Below, in pieces: positions 25,482 through 36,935 of a stretch of 64,000 bases of DNA. Under the pieces are notes generated by a model. The model did no database searches. It was not told the DNA's origin and saw only the letters and a program-made list of their open reading frames with translations. Position numbers and translations under genes: made by a program. Origin of the DNA: Buxus sempervirens (lineage: Eukaryota; Streptophyta; Magnoliopsida; Buxales; Buxaceae); contig OX387192.1 of the NCBI GenBank assembly GCA_947561395.2, forward strand, positions 4,154,001 through 4,218,000, written 5' to 3'. Every line of letters begins with the position of its first letter. Within the stretch, counting starts at the first letter, position 1.

Positions 25482-25910
25482 TCACTTTACTATTTCAAGC
25501 CTAGTTTCTTCTTGATTAAAAATAAAATTACCCAAATTAACATCACTGCTGGAAATTTGGGCTTGCCTAGGGTCTAATTGGCCATGTTTTGAAAGGAATT
25601 TCTGCAAATGCCGTTGCAAGTGGCCTGTACCACTTTTTCCTTTACAACTAAAATTTTTCTTGCAGTGGTTATAAACTGCCTTCTCTTCACTCTTTATATT
25701 TTCAATTGTAAAATTGAGCCAAACATTGGAGGTTTTACTCCTCTTGGCACTCTTAGGTGGTAGGGAAGATGATCCCATATCTTGAGAAGGCAATTCAGTT
25801 TCATGATCTTGGATGAGAGGGTCACCATATGAGGGTTGGGTTATATCATCAGAAAAGGTTGGGTCAGAAAAGGGTCTAAGAAATTTCCTTTGTTTAGTGT
25901 TAAAGAACAT
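25482..25910 (-). pseudogene. hAT transposase N-terminal BED-finger fragment
   Basis: The 142-aa frame has the SNVWLNFTIEN start and the NHCKKNFSCKGKSGTGHLQRHL stretch typical of the BED zinc finger of RICESLEEPER/DAYSLEEPER-type hAT transposases. The first zinc-binding Cys of the expected CxxC is a Tyr here (VYNHC) and the catalytic RNase H-like part and dimerisation domain are absent. It is a truncated remnant. Its flank (25911-26260) is AT-rich with repeated CAGAGTCCAATTT blocks. Confidence 0.7.
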
Positions 25911-26499
25911 AGCATGCCTAAATTTTGGGAAAAAAAATTCTTAATAAATAATATAATAATAAATTTTTGGTGATACTAATTTATAAGAAAGGTAGAAGGA
26001 GAGACTTACTTATATATATATAATATTTATACTAATTTTAAAATCGGAAAATTAAATAGAAAAATAACTCTTTAGAATGAAGCTTGAACTTTGCAGTTGA
26101 AGCCTTCAACCTTCAGAGTCCAATTTTTCACTTCTGATGCTTGAACAATTAGAAGAGAGTATCACCAATTTCCAGAGTCCAATTTCCAATTAGAATAATT
26201 AGCAAAGCAATTGTTTTTTGATAATCAATTAGAAGAGAGTAAAAGATTGTAGAAGAGGTGTGGTTTTAAGTGGGAAAGGGTAAGCCTATTTATAGAAAAT
26301 TAAAAGTGGCTTTTTACCACCTCTACCCTCCAATATTAGTGTTATTTTGCAGTTTGAAGGGTAGAAAAGGTTTTTTAATAATCAATTTTAACCATACCCC
26401 CCTAATATGGCTGTTATATAGCTGTTGGGGGGGGGGGGGGGGGATAAATGGCTAGCTCTTGGCGGGCCGGCCCGCTGTGCCCAAACGCTAGGCATGCTG

Positions 26500-26960
26500 G
26501 GTACCCCCTTTGTATAATTAGAGTACCCCCTTATATAACTAGCTAGGGTACCCCCTTTGCATAACTAAAGTACCCCTTTTATACCTAAGGTACACCCTCT
26601 TATATAGCTAAGGTACCCCTCTTATATAATTAGGGTACCCCATTTGTATAACTAGAGTACCCCCCCTTATATAACTAGGGTACCCCTTTACATAACTAAA
26701 GTATCCCTTTTATATTACTAAAGTACACCCTTTACATTACCTAGGGCACACCCCTTGTATTACCTAGAGGTATCCCTTTTTATAACTAAGGTACCCCTTC
26801 TTGTGTCGACTAAGGTACACCCCCAAGTTTACCTAAAGTATACCCCCTTAAGTAATTAAGGCAAACCCCCTTGAAACACCAAGGTACCCCCAACTTAACA
26901 CCAAGGTACCTCCTCAAATAACACTAAGGTACCTCCTAGAATACCTTAGGTACATCCTAA
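26500..26960. repeat. Degenerate GTACCCC-TTATATAACTAG tandem repeat
   Basis: About 17-18 units of 22-29 bp, each built on AAGGTACCCC(C)TT-TATAACTA, run for about 450 bp. Units toward the right end diverge (AACACCAAGGTACC). A run of 18 G lies just left of it (26426-26443). It lies at the left side of the LTR-like region. Confidence 0.8.
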
Positions 26961-27237
26961 GGTTTTAAATGAATAAAAGCTTTGTTTAGGGGCAGATTTG
27001 AAAGACCAAAACTTGGGCATATAAAAGGATGCCCTAATTTCTGTTCTAAGTGTTTTGAGAACAGTTCCTCTTGTCTTGGACGTATTAAATAAGAGAGAAA
27101 GTTGTGGGAGCTTGCTTGAAAGCTTCAAGAGGAAGGAAAAGAAGGAGAAGAAGGAGAGGAGAGCTTGAAGAGAAGTTTGCTTCTCCATTAACATGTAAAT
27201 AGCAAACCCTCCAACTAAAATGAATTTATCGAATCTT

Positions 27238-27490
27238 CGTATTTCTCCCTCCTAGGGTTTGATTAAATTGGGAAATCTCTTGCATGTTGGGTTGCGCCTC
27301 TAAAATTCGTAGGGTTTGGTTTATCTATCTATCTTGTTTAGTTTTCTATTGAATTGCCATGGATTTCGTATTTCTCTCTCCTAGGGTTTGGAAAATCTGG
27401 AAAATCACTTGTATGTGGGGTTTTGCTTTCAAAATTCATAGGGTTTGGGTTTGATAACAATATTGTGTATTTTTCTATTGATTGCCATGG
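27238..27490. repeat. 120-bp tandem duplication
   Basis: Two adjacent copies of about 120-125 bp begin CGTATTTCTC-CTCCTAGGGTTTG and end near ATTGCCATGGATTT (about 27238-27365 and 27366-27490). They lie in the leader part of the LTR-like region. Confidence 0.7.
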
Positions 27491-27714
27491 ATTTGCAATC
27501 TCTATTGGTTATATTTTAGATTAGGGTTTGAGTTGGTATCTTGAATGATATTTTATATGTTGGATTTATGTTCATGAGGATTTGGGATAGGTTCATGTGT
27601 TGGGATGTGTTATTGAACATGTTGGGATGTTTTAGAATCATCCCATTTGGTATTAGAAAGGTTAGATGTGGCTTGTATGAGTTTGGTGTTGGAAAATAAC
27701 AAAAATTTCGTAAG

Positions 27715-28015
27715 AGCTCGACTTGGCGATTAACCCTGGAATTGGGCGATTAATCCTGAGCCAAAAACACCCAAAACAGTCACTGTAAAGCTAATCGCGA
27801 ATCAGGATTAATCGCTGAGGCTAATCGCGAGCCTAAGTGCGCGAACGTTGAATTGGACGCGCGCACGTTAACCTTGATTTTCACCTGATCGCGCGAACGT
27901 CAATCCTTAGCGCACGTACGTTGGTCCTGTGTTAAGCCTAGGCACGCGCACGTTGGCCTTAACGCTCGAACGTTGGGCTAATCGCCCCTGGGCGATTAAT
28001 TGTGGACTTAATCGT
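27715..28015. repeat. GC-rich short-motif cluster in LTR-like region
   Basis: Two motif types alternate in an otherwise AT-rich stretch: GCGATTAATC-type motifs in both orientations (27726-27830, 27980-28010) and CGCGNACGTT-type motifs (27838-27975, about eight copies). They are spaced irregularly. Confidence 0.6.
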
Positions 28016-29835
28016 GGGTGCTGTTTTGACAGTTCTTCACCCTTTTCTTCCCAACCCTTTCCCAAACAACCCAAGCCTCCTACACATCACCCTTATTACA
28101 TGAAAGATATTTAAGTAAATGTCATGTGTATTTATTGTTCAATTTACTTAAGTCTGTACATGTAAATAAGGTTTTACCCCCCATTTGAAATCAATAAAAA
28201 TACTCCCAAGGCCCAATTCCCAATCAATAAAAAGTCAACTTTCCAGTTCATGCCCATATTTCCAGTTTTTCCGATTTTCATTAAAGGCCACTTTTTGAGT
28301 TTGATACCCCAACGAGTGATTTAGAAGCCCATAAAATTCCAGAAGATTTGTTTACCCTCCATTAGACTATAACCAGAAATTGAGCCCGAAACTCATTGTA
28401 GATTTTCTTAGAAAAATTGTATACCCAAAAGTCAACGTTTTTAACTAAACTTAGAATAATTTTTAGGTCTGAAACTTTTTGTCTCGGAATCCGTTGATTT
28501 TTGGTATGGTGACTTTTTTGTTGTTGTAATCTTTGGTATGGTGACTTGATTGGGGATCCTAAGATTATCCCACTTCTCAAATACGTAATTTGTGGACTTT
28601 ATGGTGTATGTATTCTACCGTGAATTGGCTTTGGATGTGAAGTGCTTATTGGTTATTTCTTGCGCATTGTGAATATTATTTGATTTTGGTAAAGATATGA
28701 TGAATTCTCTTATATGAGTTTACTAGGCACCTGGCCTAGGGAATAACAGTGGACGAGTAGTCCCACTTGGCACTTAACAGTGGATGAGTAGTCCCACCTG
28801 GCACTTGGTAGTGGATGGGGAATTCCGCTTGAATTAGACATTGAGTACACTCTCTTGGTTTGTGAAATGTGACATTGGTTCTAATAATTGATGCGGAAGG
28901 TTTGTTTTCCATTATCAGTTCTACCAGGTTTGTTTTCCATTATCTGTTCTACTAGGTTTGTTTTATTCACAATATTATATTAATTGCATAAACTGCTTCC
29001 ATTCATAATGAATATGAATTGCATGAACTGCTGTTATTCATTATTTTATATGAATTGCATCAATTGTTTCTATCCATGCATGTTTGCTGTTTACTAGGAC
29101 TTTAAGTCTCATGCGTTTTGTTTTACCGGATTTGTTTTCAGATCCTCTTGGTGAGCCACGTACTGGGGCAGATAGTGAGGGAGAGCTTGAGCACGGGCCC
29201 GAGGACTTCTACTACCCGTAGTAGGGTTCTCTTCATTTTATTGTATTTAGTTTTAGAAACTATAAATGGGATGTAATTATTCTTTTTGGATTTATAGACT
29301 CGGGAGTTATCTTTAGAATATCACCTTTGTATATGAATGCTCATGTGTGAGATAATAATGGAGAGGTCTTAGTTACCTTTTTGTACCCACAGATATTATG
29401 ATTTTGGAGTTATTACACAGATGATTTTTTATTATATGGAAAATTTTAATTCCATGTTCCTTTATCTTATGCATTCTGATGATTACATTGTAATTGTCCA
29501 CGTTAATTGTGTTTATCAGGTTCTTTTTGGCCCATAAGTAGGTCTCGGGTGCGGGTTGGTGCCGTGATAGGGCAAACCCGGAACTGGGGCGCTACATACA
29601 TGGCCCACCACATCGCACAATCTCATCATGATACCTGGCATGCAATACTTGAGGATTTGGATGTGCCATGTGTCACCATTTTAGTGACATATGACATGGC
29701 CTGGATGTGTCATGTGGCACCACATGGCACATTTATGGCATGACATAAGTGGATTGAATTGAGACAAAAAAAAAAAAAAGGATGAATGTAAAAATTCGAA
29801 AAAATAAAAATAAAAAGGTAAGCAATTAAAAAATA

Positions 29836-30041
29836 GGATTCAGATCATCTACAGTTGAACCAAAGGGTTCAACTGTAACCTATTGTTGCTAGCCACTCGG
29901 CAAGCAACACTCCTCAAAAAATGAAAAAAAAACTTTTTATTTTTTTTTTCATTTTTTGAGGAGTGTTGCTTGCCGAGTGGCAAGCAACAATAGGTTACAG
30001 TGGAACCTTTTTACAGGTTCAACTGTAGATGATCTAAATCC
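29836..30041. mobile_element. Foldback element with near-perfect 90-bp arms
   Basis: The 206-bp element is almost entirely one inverted repeat: GGATTCAGATCATCTACAG at the left pairs with CTGTAGATGATCTAAATCC at the right. The pairing continues through CCTATTGTTGCT-GCCACTCGGCAAGCAACAC to a short A/T centre. An 8-bp duplication AAAAAATA flanks it exactly (29828-29835 and 30042-30049). High arm identity suggests a recent insertion or strong gene conversion. It has no coding capacity. Confidence 0.85.
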
Positions 30042-30049
30042 AAAAAATA

Positions 30050-30914
30050 AAGAAGAAAAAAAGGGAGGGTATCTCATTGGAACAGATTTTTGAAAAGATA
30101 GAGCATGGCTTTTTGGAATTAATTTAGAAAGGAAAAGATAGAGAGAGGCTTTTTGGAGATTAATTTAGAAAGGAAAAGAGGAAGGTAGTTGGAGGATTTT
30201 TGGGGTAAAGGAAAGAGAAAAATTATGGAAGAGATTAGAGAGATTTAAGGGGAGAGATTGAGGGAGATGAGGAAAGATCTATTTAAAGGAAACTTGAGGT
30301 CATTGGGGAAGAGTTTTAGAAATTGGGAGTGCACGTCGAGATTTTGTAGAGTGACAAGTGGATCTCGGAGAGATCTTTAGGAGAGAAATAGGATTCATGG
30401 GAGAGCTTTTAAGGGACGGCTGCTAGGTTTAAGGGGATCTTTTGGAGACTTTTTGGAGAGGTTTTAGGTGAGCACGTTAAGATCTTGGGAGAGTTTTTAA
30501 GGAAGCATAGAAAGGAAAAGGGACGGAGGTTTTCTAGGATTCTCGTTGAGGGTTTTAGGGATCCTTTGGAGGCTTTGTGACTTTGAGGAATGTCTAGGAA
30601 CCTATCCTAGTCGTTCCCTCCTTTTCTCTCCTTTTTATGATACTTGTGGGTGTTGTTATGTTTGTGAGTCTTGTCAATAAAGTTGTTGGTTATCAAAACA
30701 AAAAACAAAAGAACGTCTACGAGAGAAAATGGAGATTATATAGAAATCCACATCTGTTGGAGAGTCTTGGGGATGAGAGATAAAGGAAAGCATATAGGGG
30801 ACGCCCAGATTTGAGGTTCTATACGAATAAGTTCAATGAATATTGATGAAGTTCTATATGAATTTTCTTTTCCCCGCTGTGTTTGTTTTTTTTTCTTGCA
30901 TTGATAGTCTCATC
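30050..30914. other. Purine-rich sequence, no gene seen
   Basis: The stretch 30060-30600 is very rich in GA on the plus strand with short repeated blocks (GGAAAAGATAGAG-A-GGCTTTTTGGA at 30090 and 30132). No domain is readable. It resembles a leader of an LTR element but no ends were found. Confidence 0.4.
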
Positions 30915-31277
30915 TGGGTTGCTTATCAGGCTGGGCCAGCATGGGCATGGCATAGCCCAACATGCTTAAAACGTTCCCGTGCCCAGCAAGGCCCAGTACT
31001 TATTAGTGGGCCGTACCATGCCTAGGGTATTCGGCATTGGGTCTGTCAAAGCACGGCCCACTAGGCACAATGGCCTGTTTACGAGCGTGCCATGGCCGGG
31101 CACAGCATGGCCTAGCCTTAGTCATGCCACGAGCTGGGCTGTGCCTAGGGTATTGGGTTATGGGCTAGGCATGACACGACATGACCTGTCTCCCAGGTGG
31201 GCTGTGCCGTGCTCGGCCCACCAGGCACGGGCTAAACATGCCTGTGCCATATTGGGCCGGCCTGATAAGCAACCCTA
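30915..31277. mobile_element. hAT-type MITE, GGGTTGCTTATCAGGC ends
   Basis: The left end GGGTTGCTTATCAGGCTGG is inverted at the right end (GGCCTGATAAGCAACCC). The flanks carry GTCTCATC (30907-30914) and GCCTCATC (31278-31285), an 8-bp duplication with one mismatch. The interior is rich in GGCCCA/GGCACG motifs. The overlapping open frames are internal to it. Confidence 0.8.
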
Positions 31278-32426
31278 GCCTCATCGTGAATCTTGTTTAA
31301 TATTTTATGCATTCTTAAGATGGATTGTAATTAATTTTAACCTCCCACTTTGACCAATTTTTTTGTGGTGAAATCGCTAAACTAAAATGGAGTGATTTGA
31401 GGAGCAACCATTTTGGTTACTGATATAGTCGAGCCCAAAGATTTCTAGAATTTGTTCATCAAATACAATCTTTTTCATTGTTTATCTCAGTTCGTTTACT
31501 CTGTGCTTGTTTTAGGTTTAGGTGTATTCTTCTAAATTAATTTATTAATCTTATTTTTTACTCTTATTTCACTTGCATGTTTTGTTTAGAGTTCATTCAC
31601 TCTAGGATTTTGTATGAGGTCGTGATAGCTTTAATTCGTTGTAGGTATATATAGTTCATTTTCTATTGGTTTACTTTTGGGTCCTTTGTTTATAATTGTT
31701 CATTTTCTATTGTTTAACGTTCTGGGAGCTTACTAAAATTTTTATTGGCTTAAATTTGTAGAAAGTGGCTTGATTATGTGTATGTGTGTGGATGATGCTT
31801 TATTTTCTTCTTTATTTGGATTAACATTTATTTTTCTCTCTTGATTTGAATGTATCATGGCTCCTTGGTCATATATGCATATTCCAAAAGAACATTGCAG
31901 TCGTACGGTTGATATGGATGGGAATAAGAATGTCATATTATTTGTTGAAGATCCATGATCCCTTGATTTCCATTGTACAACTCCAAAATAGTGAAAATAT
32001 GGGCATGTGCATGGATTAATTGGATAGACCCAATCCAACCCGGTTACATGGAAACCCAACCCACCATGAGGCTTGAGGCCTAAACCATCAAAAGGCTCGA
32101 TTAATTTAATAAGGAAGTTGTTGATTAGAAATGGATTGGAGCAAACCGGTCCACGCCAGTTGAACCACGGAAGGCATGAGAGTTGTTTTTGGCACGATAA
32201 ACTTAGTCCAACCATCAATTTTTGGAAACTTGCATGGTGACCTAGGGTGTCTCCGAACTTCCTTGGATCACAATTGGATCACTCAGTCGGATATTTGGAC
32301 CAGACCATTCTTAAATCGGATGACCACCTACACTCAAACTCAATAGGTTCAATAGGTGGTGGCAACTTCAAAACCTAAACCAGCTAAGACCAAGACCAAA
32401 TGAACTAGAAATTGAGAGTGAGTCGA
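31278..32426. other. No recognised gene
   Basis: The minus-strand frame 32218-31742 (158 aa) has no recognisable domain or codon structure and is not called. The segment may belong to the same Copia debris as the gag piece to its right. Confidence 0.4.
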
Positions 32427-33157
32427 TCAAGAAGATTGGCACCCACATGCTAGCGTGGCCCAAATGCACACAATAGATATCGACAGTATGGCCTTATTTG
32501 TTGCACACTTAACAGTTAGGTTTATTCTGAGATGGTGATGAATTGTGACAATCACGGCTTCTACCTCGACTGCGACCATGACTACGGAAACTACTACTGC
32601 CAACACAACCACGGTTAGAAGATCTCCACGTACAACTGCATTAACCTATGCACTAGAAAAGATTGTACCTCCTGCCTGCTTTTGAGACGCAGCTCATGGC
32701 TAAGGAGAGGTCCATAGATAAATGACAAGGGCTTAACTCGGGTTGAGACAGAAGTAAAAAAGGCATCATAAGATGAATTAGACCAGCAAAGAAATAAGAG
32801 ATAATTTCATCATCTTGAAGGGGTTGACCCATTGCAGCAAGAGTGACGACTAGTATTTTTTCTTGCTGATAAAAATTAGTAGTAGACATAGTACCCTTCT
32901 TTATATTTGAAAGTTGCTAACGGAGTGTTGAGATCCTTGCTTTGGGGTGAGATGCAAAGACTCAAAGAGAGACTCAAGAATATCTGACTTCATGAAAAGT
33001 TTGGATGCCAATGATATGAGCCATAATATTCTCAGATAACGAAGAAACTAGAATAGCAAGATGCATCTAGTCCTGTGTGCACCAAGTTTCATAATCAGAA
33101 TTGGGAAGAAGAGTAATATCGGATGAAGAAGAGGGAAGACATGGTGGAATTTGGAAC
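32427..33157 (-). mobile_element. Copia gag remnant, part 1
   Basis: Minus-strand frames show Copia gag features: DYETWCTQDQ (near 33070), LAAMGQPLQDDEIISYFFAGL (near 32830) and a degraded zinc-knuckle region near 32480-32530. The gene is broken in several places. It is the same gag whose start lies at 34339-34480, the two being separated by the LTR element at 33158-34278. Confidence 0.7.
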
Positions 33158-34278
33158 TGTTGGAATGATAAATGCATTGTTTTTGAAAAGTCAAAGATAT
33201 TGGCTATTACTTGAGTCGGTTTGTATAGGTTGGTTAGTGTCCCTAACAATGTCGGTCATAAGGTCTATAAAAAGGCATTGAGGGATCATTTTGTAGTAAT
33301 AACTAAGATATCCAAAGGGTCACATAACCCTTGGATATCAAGAGGTATCCTAAAGGTCTTTTGACCTTGGATACCATGATAGAGATACATACTTTATCAC
33401 CAGTTATGTGTGAGATACGTACTCTCACTCTATGTAAAAGAGACATGGGCTCTCACTCCCATTATTGTATGAAAGATATGGGCTCTCAATATCACTATCA
33501 ATGTCAGTTATATCAATATCAATATCAGTTCCTTTCTTTTTTTTTCTCTTAAATTTCTAACATGGAATTGGAACTAGATCGATTCCTAATGGGCGAAGTC
33601 TTCCGCACTGCGCAACTCTGATTAGGCGAGACCTTCTATACTATAGCTAAGGTCGATTCCTATCAGAAGAAGTCTACAACAATATAGCCAAGATCTTCTA
33701 CACAATCAACAAGTATTAAATTAATTAGAAGTTGTCAAAACTATAGTAAGATCAAGTTTCTACAAGCGGCATGGGTATTCAACAGAATGAGTTCTACGCA
33801 GCAAGATCGAAGTATCAGAAAAATCTCATTAAGGAGGAGTTACTACACAACAAACATGAAGCCTAAAAAAAAATTCATTTAGGAGGAGTGTTGGATTGAT
33901 AAATGCATTGTTTTTGAAAAGTCAAAGATAGTGGGTGTTACTTGAGTTGGTTTGTGTAGGTCGGTTAGTGTCCCTAACTATGTTGGTCATAATGTCTATA
34001 AAAAGGCATGGAGGGATCATTTTGTAGTAATAACTAAGATATCCATAGGGTCACATAACCCCTGGATATCAAGAGGTATCCTGAAGGTCTTTTGACCTCG
34101 GATACAATGATAGAGATACATATTCTATCACCAGTTATGTGAGAGATACATACTTTCTCTTTATGTAAGAGAGATATGGGTTCTTACCCCCGTTATTGTA
34201 TGAGAGATAGGAGCTCTCAATATCACTATCAATATCAATATCAGCTCCTTTCTTTTTTGTTCTCTTAAATTTCTAACA
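33158..34278 (+). mobile_element. Short non-coding LTR element inserted in Copia gag
   Basis: Two direct repeats (33158-33562, 405 bp; 33889-34278, 390 bp) both begin TGTTGGA and end TTTCTAACA. The internal part is only 326 bp and non-coding. A purine tract (TTAGGAGGAG) precedes the right repeat. Both LTRs hold a TATA-like TCTATAAAAAGG. The repeats look roughly 93-95 percent alike. The left and right flanks (GGAAC, AAAAC) match at three of five bases. It is a small non-autonomous element or an internally deleted Copia. Confidence 0.8.
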
Positions 34279-34338
34279 AAAACCATCAACACACCCGATT
34301 AGTTTTTGTCCCTTGAGGTATGGAACTACCTATGCTTC

Positions 34339-34496
34339 TCACAAGAGAAAATTATCTCTTGTGAGAAAAAGTGTGTTGTAGATTTGTAAAAGTTGTTGTG
34401 AGTGAAGAAACACAATTAGTATTGGAAGAAGAATTAGTGGAAGTTGAAGAAGATTCATTTGAAGCCATAATGTTAGTCTATTTGGCTCTGATACTA
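34339..34496 (-). mobile_element. Copia gag start and primer site
   Basis: Next to the LTR at 34497 the minus strand reads TAGTATCAGAGCC, a variant of the tRNA-Met primer site TGGTATCAGAGC. A gag start (MASNESSST) follows. This is the 5' internal part of a minus-strand Copia element. Confidence 0.7.
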
Positions 34497-34915
34497 TGAA
34501 GGAGAAAATGATTTGAATACTTTCCCACTCAATTAGACGTGGTCTCATTTGAAAATAACAAGATCCTACAATCTAAGACTAGCAACAAATTCCCACACTG
34601 AATGATGGGATCTAATCCTTCTGAATGTCAGGAATTTGGCCTTCCCAAATTCAATCCTTAGGATCTACCTTTATAGAATATAAGAAAATAATAGAGAAAT
34701 AACTAAACAACACAAGAAAAAAAACCCTAACTCAAGTTCTATACATTTTATAGGTAAAGTAACTAAACTTGAAATAAAACTCTTTAAAAGACATCACAAG
34801 AGTCCTACTTCAACTAAACTTTAAATAAAAACCTAAAACTAACAAACCACGTAAGCTGCTTTCACGTAGCCAACATTACCTAAATGACCGCTCCATCAAA
34901 GGAGCAATCCTAACA
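34497..34915 (-). mobile_element. Copia LTR
   Basis: On the minus strand the segment runs from TGTTAGGATTGC to CTCCTTCA, with TG/CA ends and a 419-bp length. A primer site follows on one side. On the other side lies a purine tract (AAGGTGGAGAT) that would belong to a 3' end, so this LTR is flanked by both kinds of internal sequence, as in tandem or recombined Copia copies. Confidence 0.7.
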
Positions 34916-35409
34916 ATCTCCACCTTGCGACTTTGGTTGGTCCCACAACCGCACTCCACCTCAATGAAGATTTCCATAGCTTTTGCTATCACCACTGTCT
35001 TTTACGAATAGTCATAACTCTCAATATAAGCATACACACTCAGAATAAACCAATTCTAAGCCTTTGACTTAGGCTCATGTAAAAAAACAACCTTGTCGAA
35101 AAATTATGGTGTAACTCCCATGTTTGGCTTTCCTGGAAGTTCATCAACCATTGACAAGAATTTCCACCATACACCCTGCATCAATACAAAACCAATGCTC
35201 GTGTGCAAACTTGTGGACCCGCTAACATTAACACATCCTCTATCATGGCAACTTTATGAACTAACGGCGTGCAATGAGGATGTACATACCCCTTTTCAAA
35301 GGACATCAATGTCTTCCATGGAGAGAGACACAATGTTAGCATCATTACCAGTATCTCCATTTACTGACTTGGAGCCATTTGCCAGAACCGCTCCAGCTCT
35401 TAGACAATT
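34916..35409 (-). mobile_element. Copia internal 3' remnant
   Basis: The sequence ends at the purine tract abutting the LTR at 34915. It resembles the non-coding or degraded end of a Copia internal region. No intact domain is readable. Confidence 0.4.
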
Positions 35410-36694
35410 TGTAACGCCTCGAATCCGGATCTCATATCCAAACCCGGAGTGTTAAAGTAATAGTGGCCCAAAAGCATGCTAAACCATATAATAATTAAAA
35501 TTGAATTTTATTCATAATCAGAGTGCGAAAGAAATATGAAATCTAAATAAAAGCATGGATTACATAAATCAAAGTATCCAATCATAACCACTGATCAACA
35601 ACAACTATCAATTAAAATTGTCTGGTATGGGTTTAACTACAGTACTCTAAAATAACCTATGATCAACTATTATAAATCTCCTACTCAAATGAACATCAAA
35701 ATAATAAATATCCCTAATCCTACACAGTAAGGTAATCTTCTTCTTTGTAATCAGAATAGTCCCCTTGCGAATCAGGTTCTGCAACGTCCTCACCAAGATA
35801 ATCTGAAAACAAATCCGATAAAACAATGTGAGATAATAAAATCTTAGCAAGTAGCCATATAGAAAAGAAACATTTATACAGTTCTAAATATGCAAACAAA
35901 TAATCAAATTAATCCAGCAATTCAAATCTAAAAAACAATCATTCACGATAAGACTTGCAGGACTCATGAAATAGAAAATAGAGAAATGACAAGTTATGTC
36001 AATATGCTACCTAACCGATTTACAGGTGGACCAGCCGCTGCCGGTCAAGTTATTCAACACCCAACGGAAGAACTCAACCGATACCGGAGTGAGTTAGCAC
36101 GTACGGCCCAACCAATCCAGGAATGGGTAACGTAGCAACCAACCAATCCTGGAGCAATACCATACTCGAGATGATGGAATGCCTATGACCCAGAATCCGA
36201 ACTCTAATAACATTTCACCTACTACCTACTTTATGGATCCATGTAAGAGCTAAGCCCACTCAATAGTGGCAAACAAAAAACAATCAATTTAGATACTGGA
36301 AACAATATTCGTAATCCACAAGACAACACCAAGATACATGGAGGAAATCCAAGTCTCAAACTCAAACTACATGAGTGAGAATAGCCACTTCGAGGTACAC
36401 GGAGGAAAATAATAATAATTCTGCCATAGTAATACTGAAAACATCTTTAGGTAGGTGAAATACAAGTTTACATACCAATAAAATCAAATAAAGTTTAAAA
36501 GAAAAGAGTTTTGAACGATAAACTCGAATAAAAGCTATTTCAGTAGAATGTACCCAAAATCTTTATAAAAATTCGATTTAATCAACGGCTAGTGCAAACA
36601 ATCTCTAAACACTCTAATCTTATTGGTACATATGTTGGAATACAATAAAAACAATTTTATAATTAAAAACTAGGCTAATTTCAAAAATGTCAAT

Positions 36695-36935
36695 TTACTG
36701 TCAGGAGCGCTCAAGCTCTGTCGGGCGCTCATGCAAAATCAATCTTCCCAGATTTAGCTGCTCGGGATCGCGCTCAAGCGTTCTCCCTGGCGCTTGGTTT
36801 ACCAAATTTGTTAACTCTCGGGTTTTAGAATTTAAAAAAAAAACATAGGCGGGGCTCCTTGAGTGGTGCTCAAGTGGCGACGAGCGTCCGCTCCATACAT
36901 CATGGCGCCTGGTGTGACGCTCGAGCGTCATTGCA
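36695..36935. repeat. GAGCG/CGCTC motif cluster in the Tekay-like LTR
   Basis: Eight or more short GC-rich motifs of the GCGCTCAAGCG or ACGCTCGAGCGT kind stand in an AT-rich LTR. Some are palindromic (GACGCTCGAGCGTC at 36916). Spacing is irregular. Confidence 0.55.

Larger units (their letters stand above)
26470..29596 (+). mobile_element. Non-coding LTR-like region, probably Tekay/Del type
   Basis: About 3 kb without coding sequence. The right end is TGGGGCGCTACA (29585-29596), the form of many Ty3/Gypsy chromovirus LTR ends. A TATA-like CATATAAAAGG (27018-27028) precedes a leader-like segment. The block at 29118-29155 (TTTTA-CGGATTTGTTTTCAGAT-CTCTTGGTGAG) is shared in inverted orientation with 35789-35826 inside the Tekay-like LTR at 35410-41345, so the two are related. 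The left edge and target duplication were not resolved. It reads as an old LTR, perhaps solo. Confidence 0.55.

Noticed and set aside
30979-31278. 99-aa plus-strand open frame
   Set aside because: It lies inside a hAT MITE with an 8-bp target duplication.
31742-32218. 158-aa minus-strand open frame
   Set aside because: No recognisable domain, no supporting splice signals, and it stands next to Copia debris; chance or decayed element.
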